From the NCBI RefSeq assembly GCF_040207125.1, contig NZ_CP157940.1, positions 1,612,001 through 1,676,000 of the forward strand: a stretch of 64,000 nucleotides of DNA. Direction: 5' to 3'. The stretch's first letter is position 1. Each line of letters begins with the position of its first letter. Positions 8,839 through 17,861 of this stretch are shown piece after piece. The stretch comes from Lacrimispora sp. BS-2. GTDB taxonomy: Bacteria; Bacillota; Clostridia; Lachnospirales; Lachnospiraceae. The position numbers were made by a program, and so were the translations under genes. The notes below the pieces were generated by a model. That model was not told the origin of the DNA. It was given only the letters and a program-made list of their open reading frames with translations, and searched no databases.

Positions 8839-10530
8839 TTATTCCATGGTAGCATACTGGAAGAACCAGTAGCCATACGGAGAATACCATGTTCCCTTTA
8901 ACTTAGGATCCTGTAACCAGAATTCATTCCTATAATTAATAGGAGCAATGGCAGCATCGTTAAGGATTATGTTTTCCGCCTCATGAAGCTTCGCATAATG
9001 TTCTGCAACATCAGCGGTAGAGTTTGCTTCATTGAGCAGCTTGTCAAGCTCCGGATTTTTGTACATGGCATTGTTATTGCCGCTTGTAGACATCATTAAA
9101 TTCAGCAGATTGGAAGGATCATCATAATCAAGACTCCATGAATCACGCGCAATCTGATAATCGCCGGCGCGGCGGGTAGGGGTAAAGGTAGCCCACTCAA
9201 TGATCTTAATGTCCACGCTAATGCCAAGTGCTTCTTTCCAGCAGCTCTGTAAGTATTCTGCCACCGGTTTGTTATAGCCTGCATCATTGGTCATGTACTC
9301 AACAATCGGGAAGCCCTTTCCATCAGGATATCCGGCCTTTGCAAGAAGCTCTTTTGCCTTTGCAACATCTGCTTCATAATCTTCAATGTTAAAGAAGTCG
9401 CCGCCGTTGTTCTTCCGTGTTACATCCTCAAAAAAGGTTCCGCCCTCCGCATCAGAAACGCCGCGGGGAACAAAGTTTGATGCAGGAGCACCAATACCCT
9501 GCATAACAGTATTAGCCAGATAATCACGGTCAATCGCAAGGCTTAAGGCTTTACGCACATCCGGATTAGTAAATGGCTCCTTCTGGTTTTGGAAATCTAT
9601 ATAGGAAATACCCATGCCCGGTTCTACATGGAACTCTTCTTTGTCCTTAAGAGCCGGAATCTCCTCTGTAGGCACATCCTTAATCATGGATACTTCGCCG
9701 GTCTGATAAGCGCTGTAAGCTGCATTGGCATCTTCCATCAGGACGAATTTTAAAGTATTTAAAGTAATCTTATCTGCATTCCAGTAATTTTCATTTCTTG
9801 CAAAAGTAATATGAGAGCCTGGAACCCATTCGATCATCTTTAAAGGTCCGTTGGATATATAAGTCTCAGGCTTTAAACTCCACTGTTCCCCATTCGCCTC
9901 TACAGATGCCTGCTGTACAGGAACCATGGAAGCATGGGTAACAAGCTTTGAGAAATATACGCAGGGAGCGGATAATTCTACTACAAGGGTCTTGTCATCG
10001 GAAGCGGAAACGCCAAGTGCATCCAGGTCTCCGGCCGCAGCCTCTTCATAGCCCTTTACATAGCCCAGCATATCCGCTGCATAAGGAGCTGCCGTCTCAG
10101 GATCTGCCAGTCTCTTCCATGAGTACACAAAGTCATTGGCAGTCAAAGGAGTTCCATCACTCCATTTCAGACCGTCACGAAGGTGGAAGGTATAGGTCAT
10201 CCCATCCTCGGATACATCATAAGACTCCGCCTGACCAGGAACAATCTTGTTTTCTGAATCCACGATCATCAGGGTTTCAAATGCATGTACGATTACGTTA
10301 GCACCATCGGCCGCACTATTTAAAGCGGGATCAATACTTTCCGGATCCGGGCCGACCTGAACTGAAAGGTCAAGGCCTCCTGATGTTCCTCCTGCGGGGG
10401 TGGTTGTCTCCCCGTTTGCCGAGGCAGTGGTACCGCCTGCAGATGGGCCAGCCGATTTATTACCGCCACAGGCGGAAAGAATCATGCCGGTTGCCATGAC
10501 AGCAGCCAATACAAGTGACATTTTTTTCAT
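8839..10530 (-). CDS. oppA: Oligopeptide ABC transporter substrate-binding lipoprotein, copy 2
   Basis: Second peptide-binding lipoprotein, about 563 residues. The signal peptide MKKMSLVLAAVMATGMILSA plus lipobox Cys is almost identical to copy 1. Nearly every block of the mature protein matches (GLDLSVQVGPDPESIDPALN, HLRDGLKWSDGTPLTANDF, the TWYSPYGYWFFQYATME C-terminus). Divergence is concentrated in scattered positions that could alter peptide preference. ATG 10530 has GGAGGG upstream. It directly follows oppF, making the order oppB-C-D-F-A2-A1. Confidence 0.93.
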   Translation of the reverse strand: MKKMSLVLAAVMATGMILSACGGNKSAGPSAGGTTASANGETTTPAGGTSGGLDLSVQVGPDPESIDPALNSAADGANVIVHAFETLMIVDSENKIVPGQAESYDVSEDGMTYTFHLRDGLKWSDGTPLTANDFVYSWKRLADPETAAPYAADMLGYVKGYEEAAAGDLDALGVSASDDKTLVVELSAPCVYFSKLVTHASMVPVQQASVEANGEQWSLKPETYISNGPLKMIEWVPGSHITFARNENYWNADKITLNTLKFVLMEDANAAYSAYQTGEVSMIKDVPTEEIPALKDKEEFHVEPGMGISYIDFQNQKEPFTNPDVRKALSLAIDRDYLANTVMQGIGAPASNFVPRGVSDAEGGTFFEDVTRKNNGGDFFNIEDYEADVAKAKELLAKAGYPDGKGFPIVEYMTNDAGYNKPVAEYLQSCWKEALGISVDIKIIEWATFTPTRRAGDYQIARDSWSLDYDDPSNLLNLMMSTSGNNNAMYKNPELDKLLNEANSTADVAEHYAKLHEAENIILNDAAIAPINYRNEFWLQDPKLKGTWYSPYGYWFFQYATME

Positions 10531-10636
10531 AAATTCCCTCCTACAAAATATATTAATCGGCACAGCAACACGATATACGCTTGTTGTGCCGATCAATTCT
10601 TAGCATAGCATAAAAACCATAAAATGGCAATGGAAA

Positions 10637-11617
10637 TCAGTTTACTTTGTCCAGGTGGTGGCATGCTGCATAATGGCCGGAAGAAACCTCTCTCCACTCC
10701 GGTTCTTGCGCAGCGCAAAGCTCGTCTGCATAAGGGCACCGGGTGCGGAAACGGCAGCCGGATGGCGGATTTACCGGGCTTGGTACATCCCCTTCCAAGA
10801 CAATTCTCTTTGATTTACGGCTGATTTCCGGGTCTGCAATAGGAATAGCAGAAATCAGACTCTTGGTATATGGATGCACACTGTGGAAGGTCAGTTCATA
10901 GCTGTCTGCAAGCTCTACCATTTTTCCTAAGTACATAACGCCGATCCGGTTGGAGATGTGCTTCACAATAGAAAGATCATGGGCAATAAACAGGTAGGTC
11001 AGGCCCATTTCTTCCTGAAGCTGTTCAAACATATTGACAACCTGTGCCTGAATGGAAACATCCAGCGCCGATACCGGCTCGTCACAGACAATGAACTGAG
11101 GGTTCACTGCAAGAGCACGGGCAATGCCCACACGCTGACGCTGACCACCGGAAAATTCATGAGGATAACGGTTTGCATGCTCTGAATTAAGTCCTACGGT
11201 AGAGAGCACGGAAATGATCTGATCGGTACGATCCTTTTTACTGGAAGCTAGATGATGGATATCAATCGCTTCGCCGATAATATCCCCAACGGTCATACGG
11301 GGATCCAGACTGGCATAGGGATCCTGGAACACGATCTGCATCTTCTGACGGTAAGGGAGCATATTTACCTTGGTAATATCTTCTCCGTCAAAGAAAATCT
11401 TTCCTGCGGTAGGCTCATAAAGCCTGAGCAGAGTACGGCCTGTGGTAGTTTTTCCGCAGCCTGATTCTCCAACCAGTCCCAGAGTTTCACCCTTTTTGAT
11501 TCCAAAGGAAACGTCATCTACTGCCTTTACGACCTTCTTCTCAAATAACTTGCCTCCGGCAACAGGGAAATACTGCTGTAAATTCTTAACCTCTACAAGA
11601 TATTTATTGTCCATCAT
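10637..11617 (-). CDS. oppF: Oligopeptide ABC transporter ATP-binding protein OppF
   Basis: Cytoplasmic ATPase that with OppD drives peptide import. Walker [16 protein letters not shown] (~residue 50), signature [15 protein letters not shown], Walker [13 protein letters not shown] and the H-loop IAHDLS are all present. The C-terminal Opp/Dpp extension carries the cysteine cluster [15 protein letters not shown], typical of the family's 4Fe-4S-type region. 326 residues. It overlaps the end of oppD by 4 bp, so the two ATPases are translationally coupled. Confidence 0.95.
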   Translation of the reverse strand: MMDNKYLVEVKNLQQYFPVAGGKLFEKKVVKAVDDVSFGIKKGETLGLVGESGCGKTTTGRTLLRLYEPTAGKIFFDGEDITKVNMLPYRQKMQIVFQDPYASLDPRMTVGDIIGEAIDIHHLASSKKDRTDQIISVLSTVGLNSEHANRYPHEFSGGQRQRVGIARALAVNPQFIVCDEPVSALDVSIQAQVVNMFEQLQEEMGLTYLFIAHDLSIVKHISNRIGVMYLGKMVELADSYELTFHSVHPYTKSLISAIPIADPEISRKSKRIVLEGDVPSPVNPPSGCRFRTRCPYADELCAAQEPEWREVSSGHYAACHHLDKVN

Positions 11618-12618
11618 GCGTCTCCCTTCTGCGCCTGTTCATACTCCTGTTTCTGAAGCAGCCAGCAGGCACTATAGTGAATATCAGATATATCCGTATA
11701 CGGCGGCATTTCACGCAGACAAATCTTCATGCAGGCCCTGCATCTGGGTGCAAAAGGACAGCCAGCCGGCGGATTCAGCATATCAACAGGGCTTCCTTCA
11801 ATGGGAACCAGCTTGTTATGTTCTTTTTCCGTAAGCTTTGGAATGCTGCGAATCAATCCTTTTGTATATTCATGGCTTGGATTATAGAAAATATCATTTG
11901 TATCACCATATTCCACTACTTTTCCTGCATACATAACTGCAATGCGGTCGCACATGTTAGCAACAACACCCAGGTCGTGAGTGATCATGATGATTGCCAT
12001 TCCAAGCTTTTCTTTGAGTTCCATCATCAGTTCCAGAATCTGCGCCTGAATGGTCACATCAAGAGCCGTAGTCGGCTCATCTGCGATTAAAAGCTTTGGT
12101 TCGCACGCAAGGGCAATGGCAATCATGACACGCTGACGCATACCACCGGACAGCTCATGAGGGTACTGCTTCAAACGCTTATCCGGCTCATTGATTCCTA
12201 CCAGGGCAAGAAGTTCTCTTGCTCTTTCATTTGCCTGCTGCTTATTTTTATTTGTATGGAGCATGATCACTTCCGTAATCTGGTTTCCAATGGTATAAAC
12301 CGGATTTAAGCTGGTCATGGGATCCTGGAAAATAATTGAAATTTCATTTCCACGGATCTTTCTCATTTCCTTCTCTGTCATCCGCTCAATCTGGTGGCCG
12401 TTAAACTGAAGGGATCCGCCGATCAAGCGTCCGGGATAAGCGGTAAGGCCCATAAGGCTGTAAGCTGTTACAGACTTGCCGGAACCGGACTCGCCAACAA
12501 TGCCAAGAACCTCTCCCTCACGAAGATGAAGGGATACATCATTAAGAGCCTTAACTTCTCCTGCAGGAGTAAAGAAGGAAAGACGTTCATTTTCAATATT
12601 AACCAAATATTCACTCAT
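11614..12618 (-). CDS. oppD: Oligopeptide ABC transporter ATP-binding protein OppD
   Basis: Partner ATPase of OppF. Motifs: [20 protein letters not shown] (Walker A), [20 protein letters not shown] (signature), [20 protein letters not shown] (Walker B and D-loop), [10 protein letters not shown] (H-loop) and the C-terminal cysteine-rich [15 protein letters not shown] segment. 334 residues, complete. It follows oppC by 13 bp with a strong GGAGG. Confidence 0.95.
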   Translation of the reverse strand: MSEYLVNIENERLSFFTPAGEVKALNDVSLHLREGEVLGIVGESGSGKSVTAYSLMGLTAYPGRLIGGSLQFNGHQIERMTEKEMRKIRGNEISIIFQDPMTSLNPVYTIGNQITEVIMLHTNKNKQQANERARELLALVGINEPDKRLKQYPHELSGGMRQRVMIAIALACEPKLLIADEPTTALDVTIQAQILELMMELKEKLGMAIIMITHDLGVVANMCDRIAVMYAGKVVEYGDTNDIFYNPSHEYTKGLIRSIPKLTEKEHNKLVPIEGSPVDMLNPPAGCPFAPRCRACMKICLREMPPYTDISDIHYSACWLLQKQEYEQAQKGDA

Positions 12619-12631
12619 TGATCTCTCCTCC

Positions 12632-13672
12632 TTAATCTTTCAGTTTTGGATCGAATGCATCACGCAGACCATCGCCCAACAGATTGAAACTTAAAATAAT
12701 AATAGAAATTGCAAAAGCCGGTGCAAACAAACGGTGAGGATAGCTTTGCAGACCATTTAATGCGGCACTTGCAAGGCTTCCTAAAGAAGGCATGGGTGCA
12801 GCAACGCCAAGGCCAAGGAAACTCAAAAAGCTTTCCGTAAAAATCGAGGACGGAATCTGCAGTGTAGTCGTAACAATCAAAGTACCAATGCAGTTTGTAA
12901 GCAAATGCTTCTTAATGATATGACCGCTGGAGGCACCAAGGGCCCTTGCCGCGGTTACATATTCCTGTTCCTTTAAAATCAGGATCTGGCTTCGCACGAT
13001 ACGGGCCATACCCACCCAGTAAAGCAGGGCAAATACAACGAAAATACTGATCAGATTTACACCGATGACCTGGATCCACTGAAAACCTGGCTTTTGAGAC
13101 AAGGCTTTTAGAGGCTGGTCAAAGGCAACGGAAAGCAATACGATAATCAGAATGTCCGGAACCGTATAAATCATATCAACAATACGCATCATGATCATAT
13201 CCACCCAGCCGCCGAAAAAGCCTGCAATGGAACCGTAAATGGAGCCGATAAGTAAAATGATACAGGAAGCGATCAGACCGACCATCAGGGAAACACGGCT
13301 TCCCATCATGACACGGACCGCATAGTCACGTCCCAGACTATCCGTTCCTAAAATATGAGGAAATACATCCTCTCCCGCGTCCATGGCAGTCAGTTCCTTT
13401 TGGGAATACTGCATGGGAGCAAGATTTTCGCTTCCGCGGATCTGCTGCTCATAGCTATATGGGTAAAACTCAGGAACAATAAAGGACAATATAAATACAA
13501 TAATGATCACAGCGAGGCTGACCATTGAAATCTTGTTCTTTTTAAGGCGCCTGATTCCATCCTTCCAAAATCCAACGCTCTTACGCATGACAGTTAGGCT
13601 TTCTTTTTCTGCATCACTTGCCGGGAGAAAGTCTTCCACATTAAGCTGCAATGATAATTTATTCTTTGGCAT
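12632..13672 (-). CDS. oppC: Oligopeptide ABC transporter permease OppC
   Basis: Inner-membrane permease with an N-terminal cytoplasmic arm, a first membrane helix (ISMVSLAVIIIVFILSFIVP) and a large extracytoplasmic loop containing LGTDSLGRDYAVRVMMGSRV, the OppC_N signature. The BPD_transp_1 domain contains the EAA loop EYVTAARALGASSGHIIKKH. 346 residues. Located between oppB and oppD in the same transcript. Confidence 0.94.
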   Translation of the reverse strand: MPKNKLSLQLNVEDFLPASDAEKESLTVMRKSVGFWKDGIRRLKKNKISMVSLAVIIIVFILSFIVPEFYPYSYEQQIRGSENLAPMQYSQKELTAMDAGEDVFPHILGTDSLGRDYAVRVMMGSRVSLMVGLIASCIILLIGSIYGSIAGFFGGWVDMIMMRIVDMIYTVPDILIIVLLSVAFDQPLKALSQKPGFQWIQVIGVNLISIFVVFALLYWVGMARIVRSQILILKEQEYVTAARALGASSGHIIKKHLLTNCIGTLIVTTTLQIPSSIFTESFLSFLGLGVAAPMPSLGSLASAALNGLQSYPHRLFAPAFAISIIILSFNLLGDGLRDAFDPKLKD

Positions 13673-13689
13673 CTTCTTTCTCCTTTCCC

Positions 13690-14607
13690 TTACTTCAGAT
13701 TAATCCGCGGATCGATGAATTTATAAGCAACGTCAACCAGCACATTCATGATAACCATTAAAGTAGCAAGGAAAATCGTAGTACCCATAATAAGAGGATA
13801 GTCACGTCCTGTAATGGAACCAATGAATTCAGATCCCAGACCTGGAATCGTAAATATCTTCTCAACAATAAAGCTTCCTGTTACGGTATAGGCTAAAAGC
13901 GGTCCTAAGTATGTAACGACCGGAAGAATCGCATTACGAAGTGCATGCTTAAAGATGCTGACCATCTGGGAAAGCCCTTTCGCACGAGCTGTTCGCATGT
14001 AATCCTGCCCCATAACATCCAGCATGGATGAACGCATCAGACGTGCGATATAAGAGGACGGGTAAAATGACAAAGCCATTACGGGCATAATGTAGTTTTT
14101 CCACGATGCCAGTCCAAACGTAGGAAGAAGTCCCAGCTTCAAGCTTAAAACATACATTAAAATAGTACATACCACAAAGCTTGGTACCGCGATACCGCAT
14201 GTACTGAAGATAATAATGATATTATCAACAGCGGTTCCGCGCTTGAATGCAGCAATACTGCCTAATGGAACACCAACAAGAACAGCAGTCAGGATTGCCA
14301 TCCCGCCGATTCTTGCAGATACAGGGAACTTTGTTTCAATGATCATATTTACTGTACGGCCACGCTGTTTTACACTCAAGCCCAGATTGCCGTGAAGCAA
14401 ATCCTTCATATAGGTCGTATACTGTTCGCTTAATGGTTTGTCCAGGCCGTACTTTTCATTAAGGGCCGCCTGGGCCTGTGGACTGATAGCCTTCTCAGAC
14501 ATGAAGGGGCCGCCTGGCACCATATTCATGACAAAGAAAGTAACCGATGCAACAGCAAAGATGGTTACAATCGCCATAGCGATACGCTTTAAAATATATT
14601 TAGCCAC
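13690..14607 (-). CDS. oppB: Oligopeptide ABC transporter permease OppB
   Basis: First gene of the opp operon; permease with six predicted helices and the EAA loop DYMRTARAKGLSQMVSIFKH. I choose GTG 14607, giving an N-terminus MAKYILKRIAMAIVTIFAVA typical of OppB. AAAGGAG lies nine bases upstream, whereas extension to a TTG at 14661 has no ribosome-binding site. About 305 residues. The terminator of tsf lies immediately upstream. I did not find a convincing -35/-10 pair in the short gap. Confidence 0.92.
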   Translation of the reverse strand: MAKYILKRIAMAIVTIFAVASVTFFVMNMVPGGPFMSEKAISPQAQAALNEKYGLDKPLSEQYTTYMKDLLHGNLGLSVKQRGRTVNMIIETKFPVSARIGGMAILTAVLVGVPLGSIAAFKRGTAVDNIIIIFSTCGIAVPSFVVCTILMYVLSLKLGLLPTFGLASWKNYIMPVMALSFYPSSYIARLMRSSMLDVMGQDYMRTARAKGLSQMVSIFKHALRNAILPVVTYLGPLLAYTVTGSFIVEKIFTIPGLGSEFIGSITGRDYPLIMGTTIFLATLMVIMNVLVDVAYKFIDPRINLK

Positions 14608-14681
14608 TTTCCTCAACTCCTTTGGTATAGTGATGTTCGCTAATATGGAAACATCTGTCAATGGTAAACGGACACTGTCTT

Positions 14682-14715
14682 AAAAGAAAAATCCCATGGA
14701 TACCCATGGGATTCC
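14682..14715 (-). terminator. Terminator after tsf
   Basis: Ten-bp stem (AATCCCATGG / CCATGGGATT) with a short loop, followed on the minus strand by TTTTTCTTTT. It separates the ribosomal block from opp. Confidence 0.88.
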
Positions 14716-14736
14716 CCCCAGAATCCTGTTACAAGA

Positions 14737-15660
14737 TTACTGCATCTGCTTTGCAACCTCTTCTGCAAAGTTGTCTTCCTTCTTTTCAAGGCCTTCGCCA
14801 GTTTCAAAGCGAACGAACTTCTTCACATCTACCTTACCGCCGACTTCCTTAGAAACCTGCTCTAAGTACTTGCCGACTGTTAAATCTCCGTCTTTTACAT
14901 AAGCCTGGTCAACAAGACAGAATTCTTTTAATTCCTTGTTTAAACGGCCTACGATCATCTTCTCAAGAATGTTGTCCGGCTTATCCGGGTTCTCATTCTT
15001 AGCCTGTGCCTTTAAGATTTCTGTCTCATGAGCAATGAATTCCTGAGAAATTTCATCTCTCCTCACATACTTTGGTGTTAATGCAGCGATCTGCATAGCA
15101 ATATTCTTTAAAGCTTCCTTTACCGCATCATTTACCACTTCTGCTTCCGCTTCGATCAAAACACCGATTCTTCCGCCGCCATGGATATAATCAACAACCA
15201 CACCGTCAGTAGCGATCTTTTCAAATCTTCTGATGTTCATATTTTCACCGATCACTGCGATCTGGCTGGACAATGCCTGAGCAACGGTTAAGGAGCTGTC
15301 TTTTATCCATGTCTCTGTAAGGAATGCATCCATGTCTTTTGCCTGGGAAGCAAGGGCCTGAGCTGCAACATCTGCAACATATTCCTGGAACTGAGCGTTC
15401 TTTGCAACAAAGTCTGTCTCGCTGTTTACTTCAACGATTGCTGCAGACTTTCCGTCTCCGGTCACAACAGTGGTAACAATGCCCTCTGCCGCAATTCTTC
15501 CTGCCTTCTTAGAAGCAGCTGCAAGTCCTTTTTCTCTTAAGAACTCCACTGCTTTTTCCATATCTCCATCTGTCTGTGCAAGAGCTTTCTTGCAATCCAT
15601 CATGCCCGCGCCGGTCATCTCTCTTAATTCTTTTACCATTCCAGCTGTAATTGCTGCCAT
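14737..15660 (-). CDS. tsf: Translation elongation factor Ts
   Basis: Guanine-nucleotide exchange factor for EF-Tu. N-terminal UBA-like domain (MAAITAGMVKELREMTGAGM, MDCKKALAQTDGDMEKAVEF) and the dimerisation/EF-Tu-contact segment EVNSETDFVAKNAQFQEYV are intact; ~307 residues. ATG 15660 follows GGAGGG by seven bases. It lies downstream of rpsB as in most bacteria, but a terminator and a repeat element lie in the 190-bp gap. Confidence 0.97.
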   Translation of the reverse strand: MAAITAGMVKELREMTGAGMMDCKKALAQTDGDMEKAVEFLREKGLAAASKKAGRIAAEGIVTTVVTGDGKSAAIVEVNSETDFVAKNAQFQEYVADVAAQALASQAKDMDAFLTETWIKDSSLTVAQALSSQIAVIGENMNIRRFEKIATDGVVVDYIHGGGRIGVLIEAEAEVVNDAVKEALKNIAMQIAALTPKYVRRDEISQEFIAHETEILKAQAKNENPDKPDNILEKMIVGRLNKELKEFCLVDQAYVKDGDLTVGKYLEQVSKEVGGKVDVKKFVRFETGEGLEKKEDNFAEEVAKQMQ

Positions 15661-15684
15661 TTGTTTTCCCTCCATCAATTGATT

Positions 15685-15745
15685 TCATCGCTAACGCCCA
15701 TGCTTTTTTGGCATAAAGATATGCCTACAGGGTGTTCATTTCATC
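15685..15745. repeat. Degenerate intergenic repeat upstream of tsf
   Basis: The stretch shares ordered blocks with the region before comM (about 22605-22682): GCCCATGCTTT, then a variable spacer, then an AAG-A/G-TAT-G/A-CC block, CAGGGT and TTCATT. In both cases the element lies in the 5' leader of the downstream minus-strand gene. Confidence 0.45.
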
Positions 15746-15791
15746 TTTGATCATCTCAAAGGTAATTTATACACAGGAACCTTTTTCCAGT

Positions 15792-15831
15792 AAAAAAAAG
15801 CTTCGACCCGCTTCTCAAAGCAGGTCGAAGC
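15792..15831 (-). terminator. Terminator between rpsB and tsf
   Basis: Nine-bp stem GCTTCGACC/GGTCGAAGC (15800-15808 with 15823-15831), plus further pairing inside, with eight Ts on the minus strand. Probably partial, since tsf normally needs rpsB readthrough, unless tsf has its own promoter. Confidence 0.85.
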
Positions 15832-15849
15832 ATCCAATCGCCTGAATAA

Positions 15850-16590
15850 TTAAGCTTCTACAGTCTCTTCTGTTTCCTGAGCTGCTTCTGCTTCCTCCGC
15901 TACTGCCTCGCCCTGGTTTGCCTCGATCACTGCGTCTGCCATTTTGGATACAATCAACTTAACGGCTCTTATCGCATCATCATTACCTGGAATCACGAAA
16001 TCAAGTTCTTCAGGATCACAGTTTGTATCAGCGATACCAATTAACGGAATTCTCAGTGTATGAGCTTCCTGAACGCAGATTCTTTCTTTCTTAGGATCTA
16101 CAACGAAAATCGCATCCGGAATCTTCTTCATATCCTTGATTCCGCCCAAATTCTTCTCTAATTTATCCCACTCTTTCTTAAGAGCAATAACTTCTTTCTT
16201 AGGAAGAACATCAAATGTACCGTCCTCGGACATGGTCTCGATCTGCTTTAATCTTGCAACTCTGGACTGGATTGTCTTAAAGTTTGTAAGCATACCGCCA
16301 AGCCATCTTTCATTAACGAAATACATTCCGCAACGCTCTGCCTCAGATTTGATGGCATCCTGAGCCTGCTTCTTTGTTCCTACGAAAAGGATCTTGCCGC
16401 CTTCTGCAGCAATATCGGATACTGCCTTGTAAGCTTCATCTACCTTTACTACAGACTTCTGCAGATCAATGATGTAGATGCCGTTTCTCTCAGTATAAAT
16501 GTATGGAGCCATCTTAGGGTTCCATCTTCTGGTCTGGTGACCGAAGTGTACGCCAGCTTCCAAAAGCTGCTTCATTGAAATAACACTCAT
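15850..16590 (-). CDS. rpsB: 30S ribosomal protein S2
   Basis: Small-subunit protein S2. Signatures: [69 protein letters not shown] and [19 protein letters not shown]. 246 residues with a Glu/Ala-rich acidic tail ([17 protein letters not shown]), common in clostridial S2. Preceded by GGAGG and a ~100-nt leader from a clear promoter. Confidence 0.98.
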   Translation of the reverse strand: MSVISMKQLLEAGVHFGHQTRRWNPKMAPYIYTERNGIYIIDLQKSVVKVDEAYKAVSDIAAEGGKILFVGTKKQAQDAIKSEAERCGMYFVNERWLGGMLTNFKTIQSRVARLKQIETMSEDGTFDVLPKKEVIALKKEWDKLEKNLGGIKDMKKIPDAIFVVDPKKERICVQEAHTLRIPLIGIADTNCDPEELDFVIPGNDDAIRAVKLIVSKMADAVIEANQGEAVAEEAEAAQETEETVEA

Positions 16591-16700
16591 GTTATTACCT
16601 CCATTTGGTTTTACTTCCGCCCGCTTCTTTTGCTTCCGAGGAGACCGGTATCCGGCACCTTCCTCCAGAATCCGCAGGCGTGTTTTTTGTCAGCCTAGCC

Positions 16701-16729
16701 AGTATAGCATATCTTTCTACACGATGCAA
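16701..16729 (-). promoter_or_regulatory. rpsB promoter
   Basis: TTGCAT (16729-16724) and TATACT (16706-16701) with an exact 17-bp spacer, about 110 bp upstream of the rpsB ATG. This and the codY terminator (16865-16896) are what the 322-bp gap 16591-16912 holds. The remaining leader of about 100 nt may contain S2 autoregulatory RNA, which I cannot confirm. Confidence 0.8.
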
Positions 16730-16864
16730 GTATTTTTTTATATTTTGTGTTCAAATCAAACACATGCTGCCATATTTTGTGTACTTATAAATCAACTGGA
16801 TGGGAAGGCATATTGTCCGATTTTTAAATTAAATTTAAACGTTATTTCTTTCATCTTTTACTAT

Positions 16865-16896
16865 AAAAAAAGAGCAGTTTTCTCTCTGCTCTTTTT
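16865..16896 (-). terminator. Terminator after codY
   Basis: Stem AAAAAGAGCAG / CTGCTCTTTTT with a 7-base loop and A/T tracts on both sides, just past the codY stop. Confidence 0.88.
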
Positions 16897-16912
16897 CTTC
16901 TGACATTGGATT

Positions 16913-17728
16913 TTACATATCTTTTATATCACGGCGTTCCTGTATATTTTTAACGGTTCCGGCCTTAATGGTTTTCAATTCATCAAACACCACATCATTC
17001 AATACCTTGATATAAGTTCCCTTCATACCAGAGGATCTGGATTCAATCACTCCAGCGCTTTCAAATTTCCGAAGGGCGTTGACAATAACGGAACGGGTGA
17101 TTCCTACACGGTCAGCGATCTTGCTTGCCACCAGGATGCCCTCATTGCCATCCAGTTCCTCAAAGATATGGGTAATGGCTTCTAACTCAGAAAAAGATAA
17201 GGTGCTGATTGCGGATTTTACAATCTGCACTTTTCTGGTCTCCTCCGCATTCTCCTCATTAACAGAACGCATCATTTCCAGTCCAACCACCGTAGTGCCG
17301 TATTCACTTAGGATGATGTCGTCTATATCATATTGGGAATCGGATTTATAAATAAACAGGGTTCCAAGTCTTTCCCCTGCAATGTCAATAGGTGTAATGA
17401 TTGCCTGGTATTTTCTGATATTGTCACCAGTGAAACCCAGCGTTTCCAGATTAACGTTCTCCTTCGTTGATAAAATGCTGAGTAAACGCTCATTTAACAT
17501 TGTATCGACATAACCGCCAACCTGGTCCGCGATCAGCTCCTGAATCTCCTCGATATTCGGTGTCAGGCCAATACCCAGCACCTTTCCCTTCTTGCTGATC
17601 ACAAGAATATTCGAATTCAGGATCTCGGTCAGCACTTCACAGATATCGTTAAATACTACCTTATGCGAATTATTGTTATGCAATAATTTGTTAATTTTTC
17701 TAGTTTTGTCCAACAACTGTACGCTCAT
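16913..17728 (-). CDS. codY: GTP/branched-chain amino-acid-sensing repressor CodY
   Basis: Global nutrient regulator of Firmicutes. The N-terminal GAF domain starts MSVQLLDKTRKINKLLHNNN and includes LILVISKKGKVLG-like strands. The C-terminal winged helix carries the highly conserved recognition helix ASKIADRVGITRSVIVNALR, then KFESAGVIESRSSGMKGTYI. ~271 residues. ATG 17728 has AGGAGG upstream. It lies directly downstream of topA. Opp transporters are classical CodY targets, so co-location with opp is suggestive but proves nothing. Confidence 0.96.
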   Translation of the reverse strand: MSVQLLDKTRKINKLLHNNNSHKVVFNDICEVLTEILNSNILVISKKGKVLGIGLTPNIEEIQELIADQVGGYVDTMLNERLLSILSTKENVNLETLGFTGDNIRKYQAIITPIDIAGERLGTLFIYKSDSQYDIDDIILSEYGTTVVGLEMMRSVNEENAEETRKVQIVKSAISTLSFSELEAITHIFEELDGNEGILVASKIADRVGITRSVIVNALRKFESAGVIESRSSGMKGTYIKVLNDVVFDELKTIKAGTVKNIQERRDIKDM

Positions 17729-17861
17729 AGCCGAAAACCTCCTTAAGAATTTATGTGAAAAACTAAAATACACCTCTAATGATTAAATATTAACATTATT
17801 ATATTCAAATAACAATAGTTTTTTGAAGATTTTCGATTTTCTTAATAATATTTCTTTTTTC

